Shown here piece after piece: positions 47,086 to 61,190 of a stretch of 64,000 bases of DNA. How positions within the stretch are numbered: the first letter of the stretch is position 1; each line of letters starts with the position of its first letter. A program made the translations under genes and the position numbers. The notes under the pieces were generated by a model that worked only from the letters and a program-made list of their open reading frames with translations, was not told the origin of the DNA and ran no database searches. The stretch is from Clusia tigrina (taxonomy: Eukaryota; Arthropoda; Insecta; Diptera; Clusiidae): positions 12,730,001 through 12,794,000 of the forward strand of contig OV050033.1 of the NCBI GenBank assembly GCA_920105625.2, read 5' to 3'.

Positions 47086-47314
47086 TTGCAACGGGTTTTA
47101 AAAAGTAGTGACGACAACAAGTGCCAAATAATCTGATAAATATGAATAGGACCACAATGGGCAGGGCACTGATGCCTGAGTGCTTCGAGACCTGCTTCTT
47201 CCGACGGTTATACGGCCTACCCAACTTCTATTCTATCTGATATATGTACATAACTTTAACTGAAATTATAGACCAAGAAATATAAGTTATTTATTAAAGG
47301 TGCCGGCAGTCGTG

Positions 47315-47623
47315 ATGACCATCTTCCAAAAGCGAACAAGTTTTGAATTACTATTCCAAGTGTTGAAACCGAAAGATGCTTCTCTTAGGATGGATATTTT
47401 GCAACCACAATTAAGTCAAGGTACAACTCAGGGAATGATACCTTTAAAGCTTAGATATTTTTACGATCATATTTTCAAAGAGTATGAGAATTTCCAATTC
47501 ATTCAACAATCTTGGGGGAATATTTGTTCAAATCCGAAAAATCCCGTAATTGCTGAAAGGTCAAAAAATGGCATCGTCGAATTTCTATTCAACGCTTGTT
47601 TCGAACCACAAACCTACGTTTGA
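47315..47623 (+). CDS. unrecognised open frame, doubtful
   Basis: Starting at ATG 47315, this frame gives about 102 residues (MTIFQKRTSFELLFQVLK ... ACFEPQTYV). It is longer and less biased toward AT codons than most frames nearby. It has no signal peptide, membrane segment or motif I know, and no clear splice partner. It could be a terminal exon, an element relic or chance. Confidence 0.2.
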   Translation: MTIFQKRTSFELLFQVLKPKDASLRMDILQPQLSQGTTQGMIPLKLRYFYDHIFKEYENFQFIQQSWGNICSNPKNPVIAERSKNGIVEFLFNACFEPQTYV

Positions 47624-48721
47624 TGAATCGGTTGACATCCCAAGAGATTAATTCGTGTGGACACTGCCTAAGACACCGTTTGCTGTGCATGCACATTTTT
47701 AATGCAGACTTTTCAGAGTATCGCTAGACGTGGACATTTATTAAAAAATATTAGGCAATAATTTTTTAAAACTCGTCTAACCTGAGTAAATGGTGACCTT
47801 TAAGAATATCTCTCGAAACTTCAGTGAAAGATATTAAAAATTTTTTTCTGCGAAAAATACTACTCATAATCTGAATAACATAGTTAGGATCAAAACAAGA
47901 ACATTTCTTTTTTGTTTGTATATTTTGATTTTATTTTTAATTTATTATTCTTATTAATATTTAGAAAAGTTTTATTTTTGATATTTAAATTTAAAAAAGT
48001 CTTTAAACATTTCTTCCTATTTGTAAACTTCAGTACTCCCTGTAAAAAATAGCACTGTAATGTCACATTTATGACACTGTAATGACAATGTAATTCCACA
48101 ATTAAAACGCTTCCCAGGTCTCACAAATCGGTTGCATGCTTGTATATTCCCACACACCTAAGCAACCCAAACTATCTTTAGTAGAATAAAAAATCCAACC
48201 AATTAGTTACAAAGTTTGGAATAGATTGTGTATAATTTTAAATTGTGTTTTATTATGCATAATTTACTTTATTATATGCATTATTAACTTATTAAGCTAT
48301 CAACCAAAACGCACCGTTATGTCATGGACTATAATGCAAAAATACGCTTTGGACATATGTACATAATTAAACTTCATGCCACACGACTTTTTATACTGTT
48401 CATTATGATAGATAGTGTTGTGTCACACATATTCGTAATTTCAATAAAAATCCGCTTAATTTTTTGTTGGTCAATTGAAATTTTTTTAAGTAAGCACGAG
48501 TTGCTTAACTCACATTTCCTTCCTATAGAGTCGCTCATTCACAAACAGCCGACTTCCACATATGCCGAGGCAAAATTTATGGCGCAACAATTTGCATAAA
48601 AGCATTTTTTCTCTGCCCTCTGCGCCGTGTTGCCAGCAACACCTTTCTTCAAAAGTTTAGCAACAAAGCCATTTGCTCGTGCTCACGGAGTCAATTGAAG
48701 TGGAATTGAATCGGTGGCAGA

Positions 48722-48857
48722 TACGAGTACTCTAGCAACTACTCTAGCAAGTACACCAGCGAGTACACACGCGAGTACAGAAGCAAGTTCACCAGCGAGC
48801 ACACAAGTGAATACCACAGCGAGTACAAAAGCGAGTATTACAGCGAGTACATTACAA
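48722..48857 (+). repeat. 12-bp minisatellite (AGCGAGTACAC-like)
   Basis: About eleven degenerate 12-bp units (AGCGAGTACACN) run from 48722 to 48857. Because the unit is a multiple of three, one plus-strand frame stays open and reads YTSEYTREYRSKFTSEHTSE. An in-frame stop lies just upstream with no Met between, so a protein is not supported. Confidence 0.85.
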
Positions 48858-51800
48858 GCATTGAAACTCATTTTGTGATTGAGAGACTGTTAAAGAAGGA
48901 GTTGCGATTTGGTCCACGAGCAGAGACGGAAAGAATTAAACAAACTGCTGCTGCTGCTGCGCTACTGCTGGTGTTTTTGTTGTTGGCATCTTCTTTGTAA
49001 ATCCGGTTTCCACTTTGGTTGCATTTGTTTATGCATGTGTGTGTGTGCGCGATGTCGTTGCTATGAAAATGTCAGCAAGGTGTGTCGATGAAAAGTTTGC
49101 AGTCCATTTTTTATGATTTTGCCATTTGTTGTTGTACAAAGTTTATTCAACTTGAGCATTAACATTTAATTTATGCAAATCCATTAAAAAAATGCAATTT
49201 TTCTCATGTAAAGCGTTTAATACCGGTGGATAAATTGCCTTAACTACTCAATATAAATTAAAGACTCAATATAAATTGCGGAACAAGGAACAACGGGATG
49301 GGTTGTTGTGATTTGTTCAATGAGAAACTCGCCAAAGTTGTTATAATGCCTGTAGCGAAACATAATTCCAAGTTCCGGAAAATTGACATCACTCAATTGC
49401 ATCATGCTTGGATGTTATGAGTGGAGACGACATCCATCACCCTTCCCCCGTGGGACACAATATTTCTAGGTCTGATCCAACTCAGCTTTATGTTGTAGAC
49501 ATAGGATTGCAGTGCATTATAATGTCCGAGTTATTCTTGAAAAAGTGGGTCTTCTTTTGTTCTGTCCTTGCGTTGGAGCCCGTCGACGTTTTTTTGTACT
49601 CATAGATATTGCTATGAGTAAATGGTGACCTTTCTCTTTTAATTAATTCAGTGTTCATATTTTCAGCATTCATATGGGAACTTTCGGAATCATGCAATTC
49701 CAAAGTGAGTTCCATACATGACTTTATATCTAATTGTTTCTTAAATGTATTCAGCTTTCATGGCCAAGTCGAAGCTGTTAAATAAAACCTGCTGCTTCGT
49801 GTTTGGCCATAAACAATTTCCAAATCTACTCCAACTACAGTTAAGACAATTTTTTATTTACTTGCCATTTTCATCTCTGACTGAGACTGATGACGACGCG
49901 ACTGGTTTCATTTTTATTCTTTGCACATCTTCCGCGGTGTGTGAATATGCCGCATTAGAAAGGTGGTTTCTAGCGATGCGATGTGTGGCGTAGAATGCTG
50001 GTGTAGGGAGCGGAATAGAGTAGTCTACTGTGGTCTGGTGTGCTGTGGTTGCGGTGCTGTTTCGGAGTGTCAGTCGACAGTGGCGGTGTGGATTTCAGGA
50101 AAACCTTAACTACACAATCAACACTCGTATATCTACGCACATTGTTTTTATTTTCACTCGTTCTGCGGTCTGCAGATTGAATAACGAACTCGTCATGTAA
50201 CTGGGTAGTGTGACATGTCAGTTATGTTAATCGTAGCTCCAATGGGAGAAATGCACTTGGAATAATTGTGACTTTTAAGGCGCAGTTTATTCAATTAGCG
50301 TTTGTTTACCCTACTATGGCAACCCTACTATGGCAGGCTTAAGTGTTGAGCACCATAAGGAGAAACACTGCCACATTTGTGGAATTTGCCAACACAAAAA
50401 CATTCGAGTTGCCACTTTTTGTTGTCAGTGGAAGCCACTTAACGCTCAGTTTCTGCTGCTGCTGCTGCGGTTGCTTCTGATAATTTATGATTGTGCTTAT
50501 TGTCGTTCAGGCGGCAACTGTCCAACTTGCCACAAAGCGTAATAATTTTAATGGGAGCTTCTCGTTTAACTTAAAGAATCATCATCAACGAGCAATTGCT
50601 TGGTTGGTTGGTCTGCTGACCACTTTCAAACGGGAACTACTTCGTACTTTGTTGCAGCAGTATTTGCTGATAATTAAATGTTTTTCACAGTGTTTTAAGA
50701 CCATAAGCAGAGCATAAAAACCACCAGGAGCCACAGCCGCCAATGAAGACGAGCAACAGACCCACATTCTGCGCGGCAATAATTTCGTATGTCTACGAGT
50801 GCGCTCCACAATTTTAGCATGTTTTTCACTTTTTTTCCTGACTTGCCCGTAATTGCCCCACATTATTTGTGTGAATTGTTTATAAACTTGAGCAATTAAA
50901 TATGCGATGAAGAAAAATCGCAGATCTTGGTTATAGATAATAAATGTTGAAAACTGGCCATAATAATTAAACACCGCGAGTTGGTTGATCATGCCTCTGG
51001 CTGAATGCGCTGGTGTAGTTTGGGAGTGGTTGCTAAAAGTACTTTTAAGTTGCGTGGGAAATTGCGTCCAAAACGTGGATGTAATTATTGTGGCCATTTC
51101 GAAACATGATTTACAATTACAAACATTATTCACAATTTGATATTAAAGTGAATCAGGATGGCCCTGCATATTCGGAGTATCCGAGGCCAGTCCACAGAAA
51201 TGAGTTTTGTTAAACAAAATTTTCATCATACTTCCCAAATGTCTTTAAAGGGACTCTTCTTTTAGCATCAGTTTCGTTGGTGATCTAAAGAAGATTAGAA
51301 AGATATTCTCGGTTTTACTTTTAATTACTCAATACCCTCGAAAATCTCCCATTTCGAAGAATCACCCACTAAAACCCTTTTTATTTTCGTTAATAATCGC
51401 ACCCGAGATTTTTATTAATTTAGACCCACCATTCTTAAAACCCAAATTTTGAATAACATTTGTCCGGATACCTACAAAACCTTCACTTAATAGAATGGAA
51501 CCCAATCTTACAATTAAGGTTTGTACGAGATGACTTTTCTACGATTAAGTTCACCAGAACAAGTTCGAGTAAAATACCTTTGTTCCATTGCTAAGAAATC
51601 GGTTGGAGGAGTAAGGGAAGCCTAAATATAAAGTTCATTCGAAAAGACCATATCCGCCAGATTTTCGCCTGGATGAACAACTTCGTTTTTCTTGCTTCAC
51701 TATATTGTTCGTAAAATTAATCTAGAGAATAATAGTTTTCTCCAGTTATAATTTTGCCTCACTCAACATCATCAACAACCCTATTCCGCATCCCGAAAAT

Positions 51801-53534
51801 ACGATACTTACAACACTCCAACACGGATCCATCTATGTATGGAAGCACATGAAACAACACGAAGAATTTTATAATTCTACCTCAGTCAATTGCAGGTTTA
51901 TGCAAGTTTTAATAGCTTCCTTTTTAAACTATTCAGAGCTCCACAAGTTTGTCCGTTGACGATGGTACGCCACAATACAAACATTCATCTCTCCATCCAG
52001 TTATCTGTCTGTGCACACATCCTGTTTACCTATGCTGATCAGCGCTAAGGCGTGGTTGCTTACTCACTGATTATATAAACTTCAACAATTAATTGCCTTC
52101 TTCTGTTTTACATAATCTAAATAGCAATCTTTGTAATTGTTTTGGAAGCTGCCACTTTTTCGTTCAAGTCATCCCGGTACCCACTTGGCAACAATCCTCA
52201 ACACATCATACATGCCAGCACTCAACACTCGTCACCGTGCCTGGGTGAGTGTGGAATGTGCCTTCCTGTATCTGTTGCAGAGCTACTCCAGCGCCTTCTG
52301 CTCCGTGGCTTCGCTTTGGCTTGCCTAACTTTGTATCTTCTGCCTGGCAGCTACTCTTCACTTGCGCAACTGCACTGCAGACTTCGTGCCGGTAGCACTC
52401 TCGCATATGCATGCATTCCAAACTGCTTTATGCAATTTGTGCAGACTTTTTTCATTAAACTTGTTCATAACTCCACATCCCAGTATTTGCCTGTGTCTGT
52501 CTGTCTCTATGTCGTCTGTTGGCATGCATTTGCGGAGCATCCTTCAAACATCTAAGCTTCCAGGCTGCAGATGTCATTCACATTTTATAAATCAAATAAA
52601 ACTTAAACATGAATTTAAATTGTCATAAGGAGCTCCTTCCGGGAACTTTAGTAATTTGTATGGTTATGAGCAGCACTTTGATAATGATGAAAAGGCTGTG
52701 AACTCTGCTGTTGGTCTACTCGTCCCTTGAGAGGAATGAGAGGAATGCTGTATGTAGAGGATTCTTACTTGAATAGGAATGCTCTGTGCAGAGGATTCGT
52801 AATGTGAAATTGAGACTTCTATTTCAATTCAATGCAGCGACAAACCTGTTGGGTCCGGAACATGTCATTGACATTAATTTGTCAGGGAATCAAACAAAGG
52901 TTCAACGGATTGTCCAAGGTCAGATCCTGCAGAAGTACAAAGAAATAAGTCAATAAAAGAGTAAAAAACTTCTTTAACAAACAAGGGAGAAAAATCTGAA
53001 CATGCTATCCAAAGTTTTGAAAGGCACGGAGTGCTCACATTTCTATTCAAAAAAACACATTTATTCTTTTGTTAGCACGAACACGTAACAGAGTCCAACG
53101 AGGCAAATATGGAAGAACACAATACGTGCTGATTTATCTTTGGAGAAAAGACTCCTTCCGGGAGTCGTACTGAGTTCGGTTTGAAATCGATTCGAAATAG
53201 ACACGTCATGAGTCTCTGCTGAATATATCAATGAGAGTGAACAAATATATTAAATTAGAGATAATGTTTTTCAATAAAACTCGTTCAAACTAAAACAATT
53301 CTCATATTTTTTCAATATTTTATTGTTAGTTTAAGATTATTCTTGGTATGAAAACACGTCGTGGGCCAAAATCAAGGGAACTTTCACTGCGAACGCAGAA
53401 CTTTTGCTAGTTTTTGGTAGTTTTACTACTTTACTATTTTGTGGTAAGAAGAGGTTGTTGAAAATATACCAAAATCATCAGCGGCCTGAGAGAAATAATC
53501 CTCAAACATCGATTTGATCAAATTTCATTCCAAA

Positions 53535-53720
53535 GATACTTGAACCTATTTCCATTTTATAAATCAAATAAAATATTCACCTTGCTCTTCAACACTTAAG
53601 AGCCTTGTCCGTAGTTATTCAGGTCTTCCTGGCGTATTATTCAAATTCCTCCCAAGATACTTGAACCTATTTCCATTTTGCAAATCAAATAAAATGCTCT
53701 TTTTATTCTTCAACACTTTG
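53535..53720. repeat. two-copy duplication, about 118 bp apart
   Basis: GATACTTGAACCTATTTCCA and the following ATTTT(A/G)(T/C)AAATCAAATAAAAT plus CTTCAACACTT recur near 53537 and 53655. A shorter CATTTTATAAATCAAATAAA lies at 52.58 kb. Confidence 0.75.
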
Positions 53721-56700
53721 GAACCATAAAAATATTTATTTCAATTGAATACAAAAATTGCAAAATTGTACAAAAACACTTTACAATAGATTCGCTGATT
53801 CAATTTAAGATTTTGGGTCACAGTTGAATGTATGATAAACAAATAACACGGAGCGGAATCTGTGTCAGGAAACAATCTCAGCGAAATCACAATGGAATGG
53901 ATTTGGGGCAAAAATATTCTGAAGCGCAGCACATGCCGCATGAGATAATATGGCAAAAATTTTTCGCAATGAGGGAACAATCGCCAGCCCCCTTTTTATT
54001 GTACTCGTAGATTAGCGGTTTGATTTTGTGCTGCTTATGCTGCTGCTGCTGCGTGATTTATGATGAGCATACTTATTAGTAGTAAATTTGTTGAATGCTT
54101 ACAATGTGCGCTGCTAATTCTATTGCCAGAAATAAACGAAAACTCCACTAAACTAAGTTAAATTGCCGAATCGTGCGAAAAGAAAGTGCAAAAAGCACGC
54201 GTGGAACACTTGCTGCACGCAGGCTAATTCACACGTTCGCTGCTGAAGGCATCATATGAAATAATGCGGCAGATAATTTTTCATAGAAGCAGTGGCTATA
54301 TAGAAAAAAAATATTGATATTAGAGATTGATATTAGATATCTGCATGAATCTGCTTGAAAAGCCAATCAAGTTAGTTGTCACGAAGTTGACTGCCTCAAG
54401 CACTGTAATATACGGTAAAAAAAAGGCTTGAAAAACTATGAAGCAAATACTACAAGTGATGCTTTTGACCTGTAAGCAAACCAACAAACAGTGCTCGCGT
54501 AAAACGAAAACAACTACACCCAATAGTTGGGCACTCTGCAACGTCCTAGAGCAGTGACGAAGTAAATGGAAAAATAATAATAAATGAATCCTTGCCCCAT
54601 TTTTTTCAGAATGACACGAGCGAGGCAAATACGATGAGGCGAGGACAAGCCCAACAACGATCAATTGCAGCAAACACGAATGAAAACTCCTCCGACGCAA
54701 CATGTTTGAAGTGTTGTAGCGAACTCGTTGCACTCGCTAGCACCTTCTGTGCTTATCACAGAAGTGTTGTGTTGGACCCAGTAGCACTTTCTATACTGAA
54801 CTTTTGTAGTGAATACGTTGTAATCGCTGGTATTTTCTATGCTTATTGCTACAAATGTTTTGATCGTTTTGAACAACAAATGCACTCGTCTTGAACCAAG
54901 GCAAGTCATGTTGTGTTTTCTTCTATTCCGTTCGTGAACAGATTGCCAAACAAAAGAGAGCAATATTTGGCAAATGTCAACGGAACACTTTACTCGGCAA
55001 CGAGTGCCACAAACGTTTACCACTCACACAGATCTGTAGTTAACTTGTAGGGATATAATGTAGCATGCTAAGTACATGATTCAAATTTATAAACGTGTTC
55101 AATTTGGCATTTCACACCGCAGTTTCTAATGAGACCGCTTCCACCGACTCTACAAAGTATGCTCACTCAACGCCAACTTCACATTCATTGCAGGCCTTCT
55201 AATGGTAATGCCAGCTACTCTATAACTACCCATAAAACTGCACCGGTTGCAATTGCTTTCATATTTGCACACAAAAAGATTCATGGTTTTGCTGGAGTAG
55301 CAGCTCAAAATGTGCACATTTGACATTTGAAACCCCTCCATGGCAGTTGTTGGAGTTGTGTTTATCCAAGTGAAAATGAAAATGGATGCGCTTTTCAGCA
55401 AACCGCTTTTCAATATCCACTGAGCATGCTGAGCCTGGTGTTTCTTATATAACTAAACAGTTACTTTATAATAGTGATAAAAATCTAAACAAATGGCATG
55501 AGATTTAATCACTGAGACTTTAATTTGCTGACGGCAGCAGCGGTACTGGAGATATGGAAGCCACACAGCAACGTATTAATTGCAAAGTGTTTTCAATTTA
55601 AGTAATGGAAATATTTTCTAAGTGAAATATGGAAAAATGTGATATAAACGAACATCAATAAAGAAGGAGCTTATCAGGAAATCGATCTCGAGTTAAAAAT
55701 AAAATAATTTTATGGTAAACCACTTAATTCCACAGCAACAACTTATAAAGAAATAAATATATTGAAAATACTCTATACGATCTTTGGTCTGCTCTTTTGT
55801 TTCTAAGGAATTCCCTATGACCGCATCTTTGTCATCATCAGTTCAGCAGGTACTTCATTAGAGCTTTTAGATGCATCAGTGTACTGTACCAGTGTTGGGC
55901 ATCTTTATTTAACCATATCAGATTTGATTCCTATACAGATCTGCTTGGGATGTTATCCCTATAAGTTGTCTTTATACTTAGAACTGAGATTATTTAAATG
56001 CATTGAAGCATGGGTATACTGAACAAGACTCTTCAAATTAATGACCTTAAGAAGATCTATGTAGTTATCGTTGCTAAGTTCATAGACTTTGTGAACACTC
56101 TGTTGCTATTACCTACATCCTGCTTCCGATTTAGTGAGACTCATATACTTGTTCTAGAAGTCGATCTCATTTCTCAAATGTAAATAGACAGCGGACATTG
56201 TAGACATAAGATGAGTTTTCGGAGAGCTTTAATTGTGCGGTCTTTTGAAAACTATTTTCCCCAATACAGCCATGAAATACACTCGGTAGACAGATTTTTC
56301 TGTAAATAATGGCTTTTTGAGTATAACTGCCCACGTTTTCAGGGATTTTTTAACTGGGTCAAAAGATTTTGCCACCTTATTTGTAATATGTTCTGAGTGA
56401 GATTCTCCAACTGGCCTATTTCTTAATCTAGAAGAATTTAATTATATTTCACTTTCACATTGGTTTATTACGCCTTCTTTTTTTGTGTGGACATTTTGTG
56501 GTATATCAGAAATCTATTATTATTATCATGTTTGGAATTCCACAAAAAAAATAAGCAGTCATATTTTATTCCTACGAGTAGATTAAAAATCCTGTTAAAA
56601 ATCCTGTATGAAGTATTCACAAAATATACAGACCGTCAGTGAAGTAGTTGGTCCCGAAAATCACTCCGCCACTGTTGATCTCAGATTTCTTCATACAAAG

Positions 56701-58234
56701 TCATCATAGCTCTAAATGTGACTACTTTCAGATTGAAGTTATGCGGGTACATAAACATATCAGTAATATTTGAGTAATGTATGAACAAAACTTTACCAAA
56801 GGCGTGCGCATGTTTGTGAATGGGTGTGACCCAATAGCAGAGCTATCGTTACTCACTTCAAACTCACTGCCCCCAGATGAACCAATCAAATAAACACGCC
56901 TGAAAATATTGGTAATATCGTCGCATATTTGAGAGTCGTTTACATTATAAAACAAAAATTGATTAATCATTTGCATGGAGTGTGAGAGTGGAAGAGTGGG
57001 AGAGTGGGTGTGCGATAAAGTCACGTTCTCACAATGCGAATTTCTGAATGATAAAACCATAAAAGGCTCACATTAATCATATCAAACAAAAAGAAGACTA
57101 AGCACGATTTCTGAAGGTAAAAAATATATCACATTAGCAGGTGATTTTTTTATATATATAGAAAACATACAAACAATTTTTTACACATATAAGAATAGTT
57201 TATTTTAATACACAATAAAAATTTTATTAGTAATAAATTTCATATTAAAAGTTATTATGAAAATATTGCGATAAAACTTATAAAAAAACATAAAGAAATG
57301 CAACAATACCATCATCATCATCATCGTCATCACACTCTGGAGTGAATTACGATTACCATGAAAGAAAATTCAATTAAAGTTTCAAGATAAATTTATTCAA
57401 CAAAACTGAACGCTTAAATAAGAAAATATTAATATATGAAATGAGCATTAAAACCCCACTGGCTTCATTATCATTTTTGGAACAAGGACATTTGAAGTCA
57501 AGTAGAAAATTAAAAGCATAAATTGAGGTCGAAACATGCCGCACAGCTGAGGAACACACAACAACAAAAGCAAAAAAGGATGCCACACAAGGTTAAATGA
57601 GTGACAAGGAACACATTTCAATCGATAACAGAAACAGAAGAACTAAAATGCGGATAAATCTATGAAATATACACAAAGGGGCGGAAAAACTTGAGAGGAA
57701 CAAACACATAAAGCACCGAATGGGGGTGTAGGCACCATGATAAGTATCATAGCGGGGACATTTGTATAGAATGCAGGCAAATAGATTAATATTGTGAGGA
57801 TAGCTCACAAAACTAACAAACAATGGAAAAAAGAAACGAAATGCGGAAAAAAAGAATTGCAAAGAGGAAAAAATAATCGAAAGAGAAAAAATGAACTGAA
57901 GTACAAAATTGCTACTGAACGATAAGGAATACAACAACTTTAAATAGGGGCAAGTATGAAAGAATTTGCAAAAATTTACCCAAGAATAATGATTACGACC
58001 CAATGCTGGATATTTCATCTAAAATTATATTGAAAGATAAAAACATATTTTTATATTAGTATTGTAAAAGAAACCTTGTTAAATTTTATCAATCTCAGGC
58101 TAAAAATAAAGTGCACATTTTTTGTTTAAAACGAACTAAGAGGTGAGGTGGGAACATATTCATAGGACGAGAAAGTGGACCAATAAATGGACAGCAAAAT
58201 ACAAAATAATATACAAAAATTCACATTACTACAT

Positions 58235-58637
58235 GTAAAAACATAACAAAACTACTAAGATAAATTCAACATTGTATTTACACACATTATTACTGATCCA
58301 CAAGAATGGAGAGAATGGCCCATAAAGATTAAGGTAAAATGGGTGGGGAATATAAAACCAGAACCCGGCGTAAAAACATAACAAAACTACTAAAATAAAT
58401 TCAACATTGTATTTACACACATTATTCTGATCCACAAGAATGGAGAGAAGAGCCCATAAAGATTAAGGTAAAATGGGTGGGGAATAAAAGACCAGAACCC
58501 GGCGTAAAAACATAACAAAACTACTTAAATAAAATCCAACATTGTATTTACAAACATGATTATTTATATACAAGGATGTGGAGGGGCCCATAAAGATTAA
58601 CTTAAAATGGGTGGGGAATATAAAACCAGAACCTGTC
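58235..58637. repeat. about 134-bp tandem repeat, three copies
   Basis: Units begin GTAAAAACATAACAAAACTA at 58235, 58370 and 58504. Each contains TTCAACATTGTATTTACA (TCCAAC in copy 3), a GCCCATAAAGATTAA block and GGGTGGGGAATA, and ends AACC(C/T)G(G/T)CG. Copies 1 and 2 are nearly identical; copy 3 is more diverged. Frames across it are repeat artefacts. Confidence 0.95.
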
Positions 58638-59530
58638 GAAAGAAACAGATGGTTGAAAATAATGCAACACCGTCGAAATCGAATATGAATAGCAACCACA
58701 TTTTCGAACAACAGTCAGTAGAATTCAGAAAAAATCTACTATTATATTCTTGGTTTAGTTATATTTCATTAATAAACAGACTTAATAATAAGTTAAAATT
58801 CCCACATATGGAGGAACACTAATCCAGAAGCGATTGAAGAGAGTTGTCCACAACTGCGGTTTACAAACTGGTGACATCATAAAACTCCACTTCCTCAAAA
58901 ATGATTTCGGAACTCAGATTATGACCCATGGTGATCACTACCGAACTAGGTTCAACACACATTTTACAATGATTCACATGAAAACATTGATTGGGAACAA
59001 GAGAATTTGGAGAAATGAACTTTGAAAATGATTCATAGACTCCAAGATATAGTAATTAGACACCTATTGTTTACTTCCTGTGTGACTATGTGAAGTTACA
59101 GGCAAATGTTGATAGTCCAAAAACAATAATTACCTCCTAATGTTGAAAGTCCAATATCGTTTTGGAAAACAACATTGTTCCAGTTATTTATGGTAGACGC
59201 CCAGCATTAGCATCGAAACATTGATCAATCGAATATAGATCATTCAGAATTAGATTCGTCAATAACAATCGCGGTTATATCAAGGCATAAATTAATCTTT
59301 AAAGTAAAAATATTTTGTATGTATATTTGTTTGGAGTTAATGTATTATCACGCTTAAAAAACACCCTTTTTATGCAAGCAGTTAAATCAGTTAAATTAGT
59401 TCTATAGAAGACTGTAATGGCAAATGATTCAGGTTTTCTATAAAGCCAGAATATTTTACTGCTTTTACTCATATTTCTTTTTTACGCTTTCTTTAAAAAA
59501 ATATGAAAATTGCCTCCACTTTCCACGGGT

Positions 59531-59770
59531 GCTTTTGTAATACTCATCGAAAAGTGTTGCCTTGCCCCCTCTTCATTACTTCAATACAATTTCTAGGACG
59601 GCTGAAGAGGTGAAAATTAATGCAAAATTAATAATAATAATTGGGCCTTTGTGATACTCATCGAAAGGTGTTGCCTTGCCCCCTCTTCATTACCCTCATA
59701 ATTTCCATACAATTTCTAGGACAGTTGAAGAGGTAAAAAATTATTCAAAATTTATAATAATAATTTATTT
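59531..59770. repeat. two-copy duplication, about 114 bp
   Basis: GATACTCATCGAAAGGTGTT (copy 2) and its near-identical copy 1 (AATACTCATCGAAAAGTGTT) are both followed by GCCTTGCCCCCTCTTCATTA, CAATTTCTAGGAC and GAAGAGGT, then an ATAATAATAAT stretch. Confidence 0.85.
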
Positions 59771-60919
59771 AAGTATTTAATGAGACTACTACGCAGATGC
59801 GGGTAAATTTACGACAGGTGCTAATTTAGAAAGTGTGAATAACAAACAAAGCACCGTTTAGGAGGTCTCCAGCTTTCGAGGCGAAAAGAACAACAACAAA
59901 GCCAAGTGAAAGGCAAACAACGCTGCCTTCAAATCTGGCAACCAGCTACATAAGAAAATGCATCAATCAGTCAACTGCAGACCAAGGAAAATGCATGCAA
60001 ATCCAACTCATTAATATATAATAAAAGTAAACAAATTTAAAATTAAAAAACTTTGAAAGGCAGAAGCGAGCGGGCGACTCACTCTCACATGCAAATCGCA
60101 CGCTTGGAGTAAAGCTGCAAATTTATAAACAAATTGAAAATTTAAAAAACAAATTCAACAATTTTTTTGCACACTGACAGGCGCAGCGTTGCGCATATAA
60201 ATGACATAAAAGTGGGTTTGTCTGTCCGTCCAGCTTCACATAGTAAATCAAATGGAACATAGCGTAATGGAACACATGATCCGTGACGCTGTTGCGCCGT
60301 GAAGCTCTCTGACAGCGAGCAAACACGTCATCTGCACACACCATAAAACAAGCAAATTGAATGGGGTACAACAATAAATAAATAAATAAAAATATATAAT
60401 ACAACAACAACATCAACAACAACTGCTACAAAAGTTGCAAATTAGCATACAACAATAACCACAAAGCCACTGGGCCAGGCAGCACAGACGTGAGCACCAC
60501 TGAGAGCTGCCGGCAGGTTTACTACCTGCAAAACGCTAAAAACTGCGCCAGACCACTGCGCCAGACCAGCACATACGGACTCCGGCCACGAGCGCCGCTG
60601 GCTTCTGCAGTGCCACACAATTTTGGCCCTGTTCAAAAATACTTTTCCAATGAAGTCAGCCACTTTTTGGAAGCATCATGGTTAATTTTTTTCTTTCTCT
60701 ATATTAACACAAAAAAGGTTTATTTATTGTTAGCAAAATACACCAATAAAAACAAGCAATCCAACAAACCCAATTTTTGACGGCACAAAAACGGGTCATT
60801 TGGATGCCATTTTGCTCCGAGCGATATGTGAGCACTTGAAAAAATCAGAGCTCTCTTCAATTCACAAAAGTATTTCCACAACGGGCAATTGAGGGACCGT
60901 TTCGGTGATTATTGTTTCA

Positions 60920-61190
60920 GTAGAAAACTTGGAAATGGCGAAATGAAAATTGGGCGGTGAAATACGAGTACGAGTCCTGATTCGAAACTATTTCCAGAGC
61001 AGACCTTGAAACTTGGAAATTTGCGTAGTGAAAAGGGGTTGGTGAAACACGAGTGGATCCTTGCATTAAACTACTTCCAGAGCGTCCATTTTATTGACCG
61101 ATCCAGTGATTATTGTTGACGTAACCTAAACTTAGAAATTGGCGAAATAAAAAGTGGGCGGTGAAATACGAGGAGATCCTCGCAACTTTT
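60920..61190. repeat. three diverged copies of an about 80-120 bp unit
   Basis: Each copy has AACTT(G/A)GAAATT..GCG, AAT/AGTGAAAA..GGG, GGTGAAA(T/C)ACGAG, GATCCT(T/C)GCA or a variant, and (in copies 1 and 2) ACTA(T/C)TTCCAGAGC. CCGATCCAGTGATTATTGTT near 61.1 kb also resembles CGTTTCGGTGATTATTGTTT near 60.9 kb. Non-coding. Confidence 0.75.

Larger units (their letters stand above)
47624..58230. other. gene-free stretch
   Basis: About 10.6 kb without a supportable gene. It contains a 12-bp minisatellite at 48.72 kb and local duplications at 52.74-52.80 and 53.53-53.72 kb. A GC-normal block lies at 49.9-50.1 kb and another at 52.14-52.56 kb, with open frames but no domains. No tRNA or LINE was recognised. 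Confidence 0.5.

Noticed and set aside
58834..59025. Possible transposase remnant (short plus-strand frame)
   Set aside because: No DDE/DDD motif or terminal inverted repeats could be found; similarity was only an impression.
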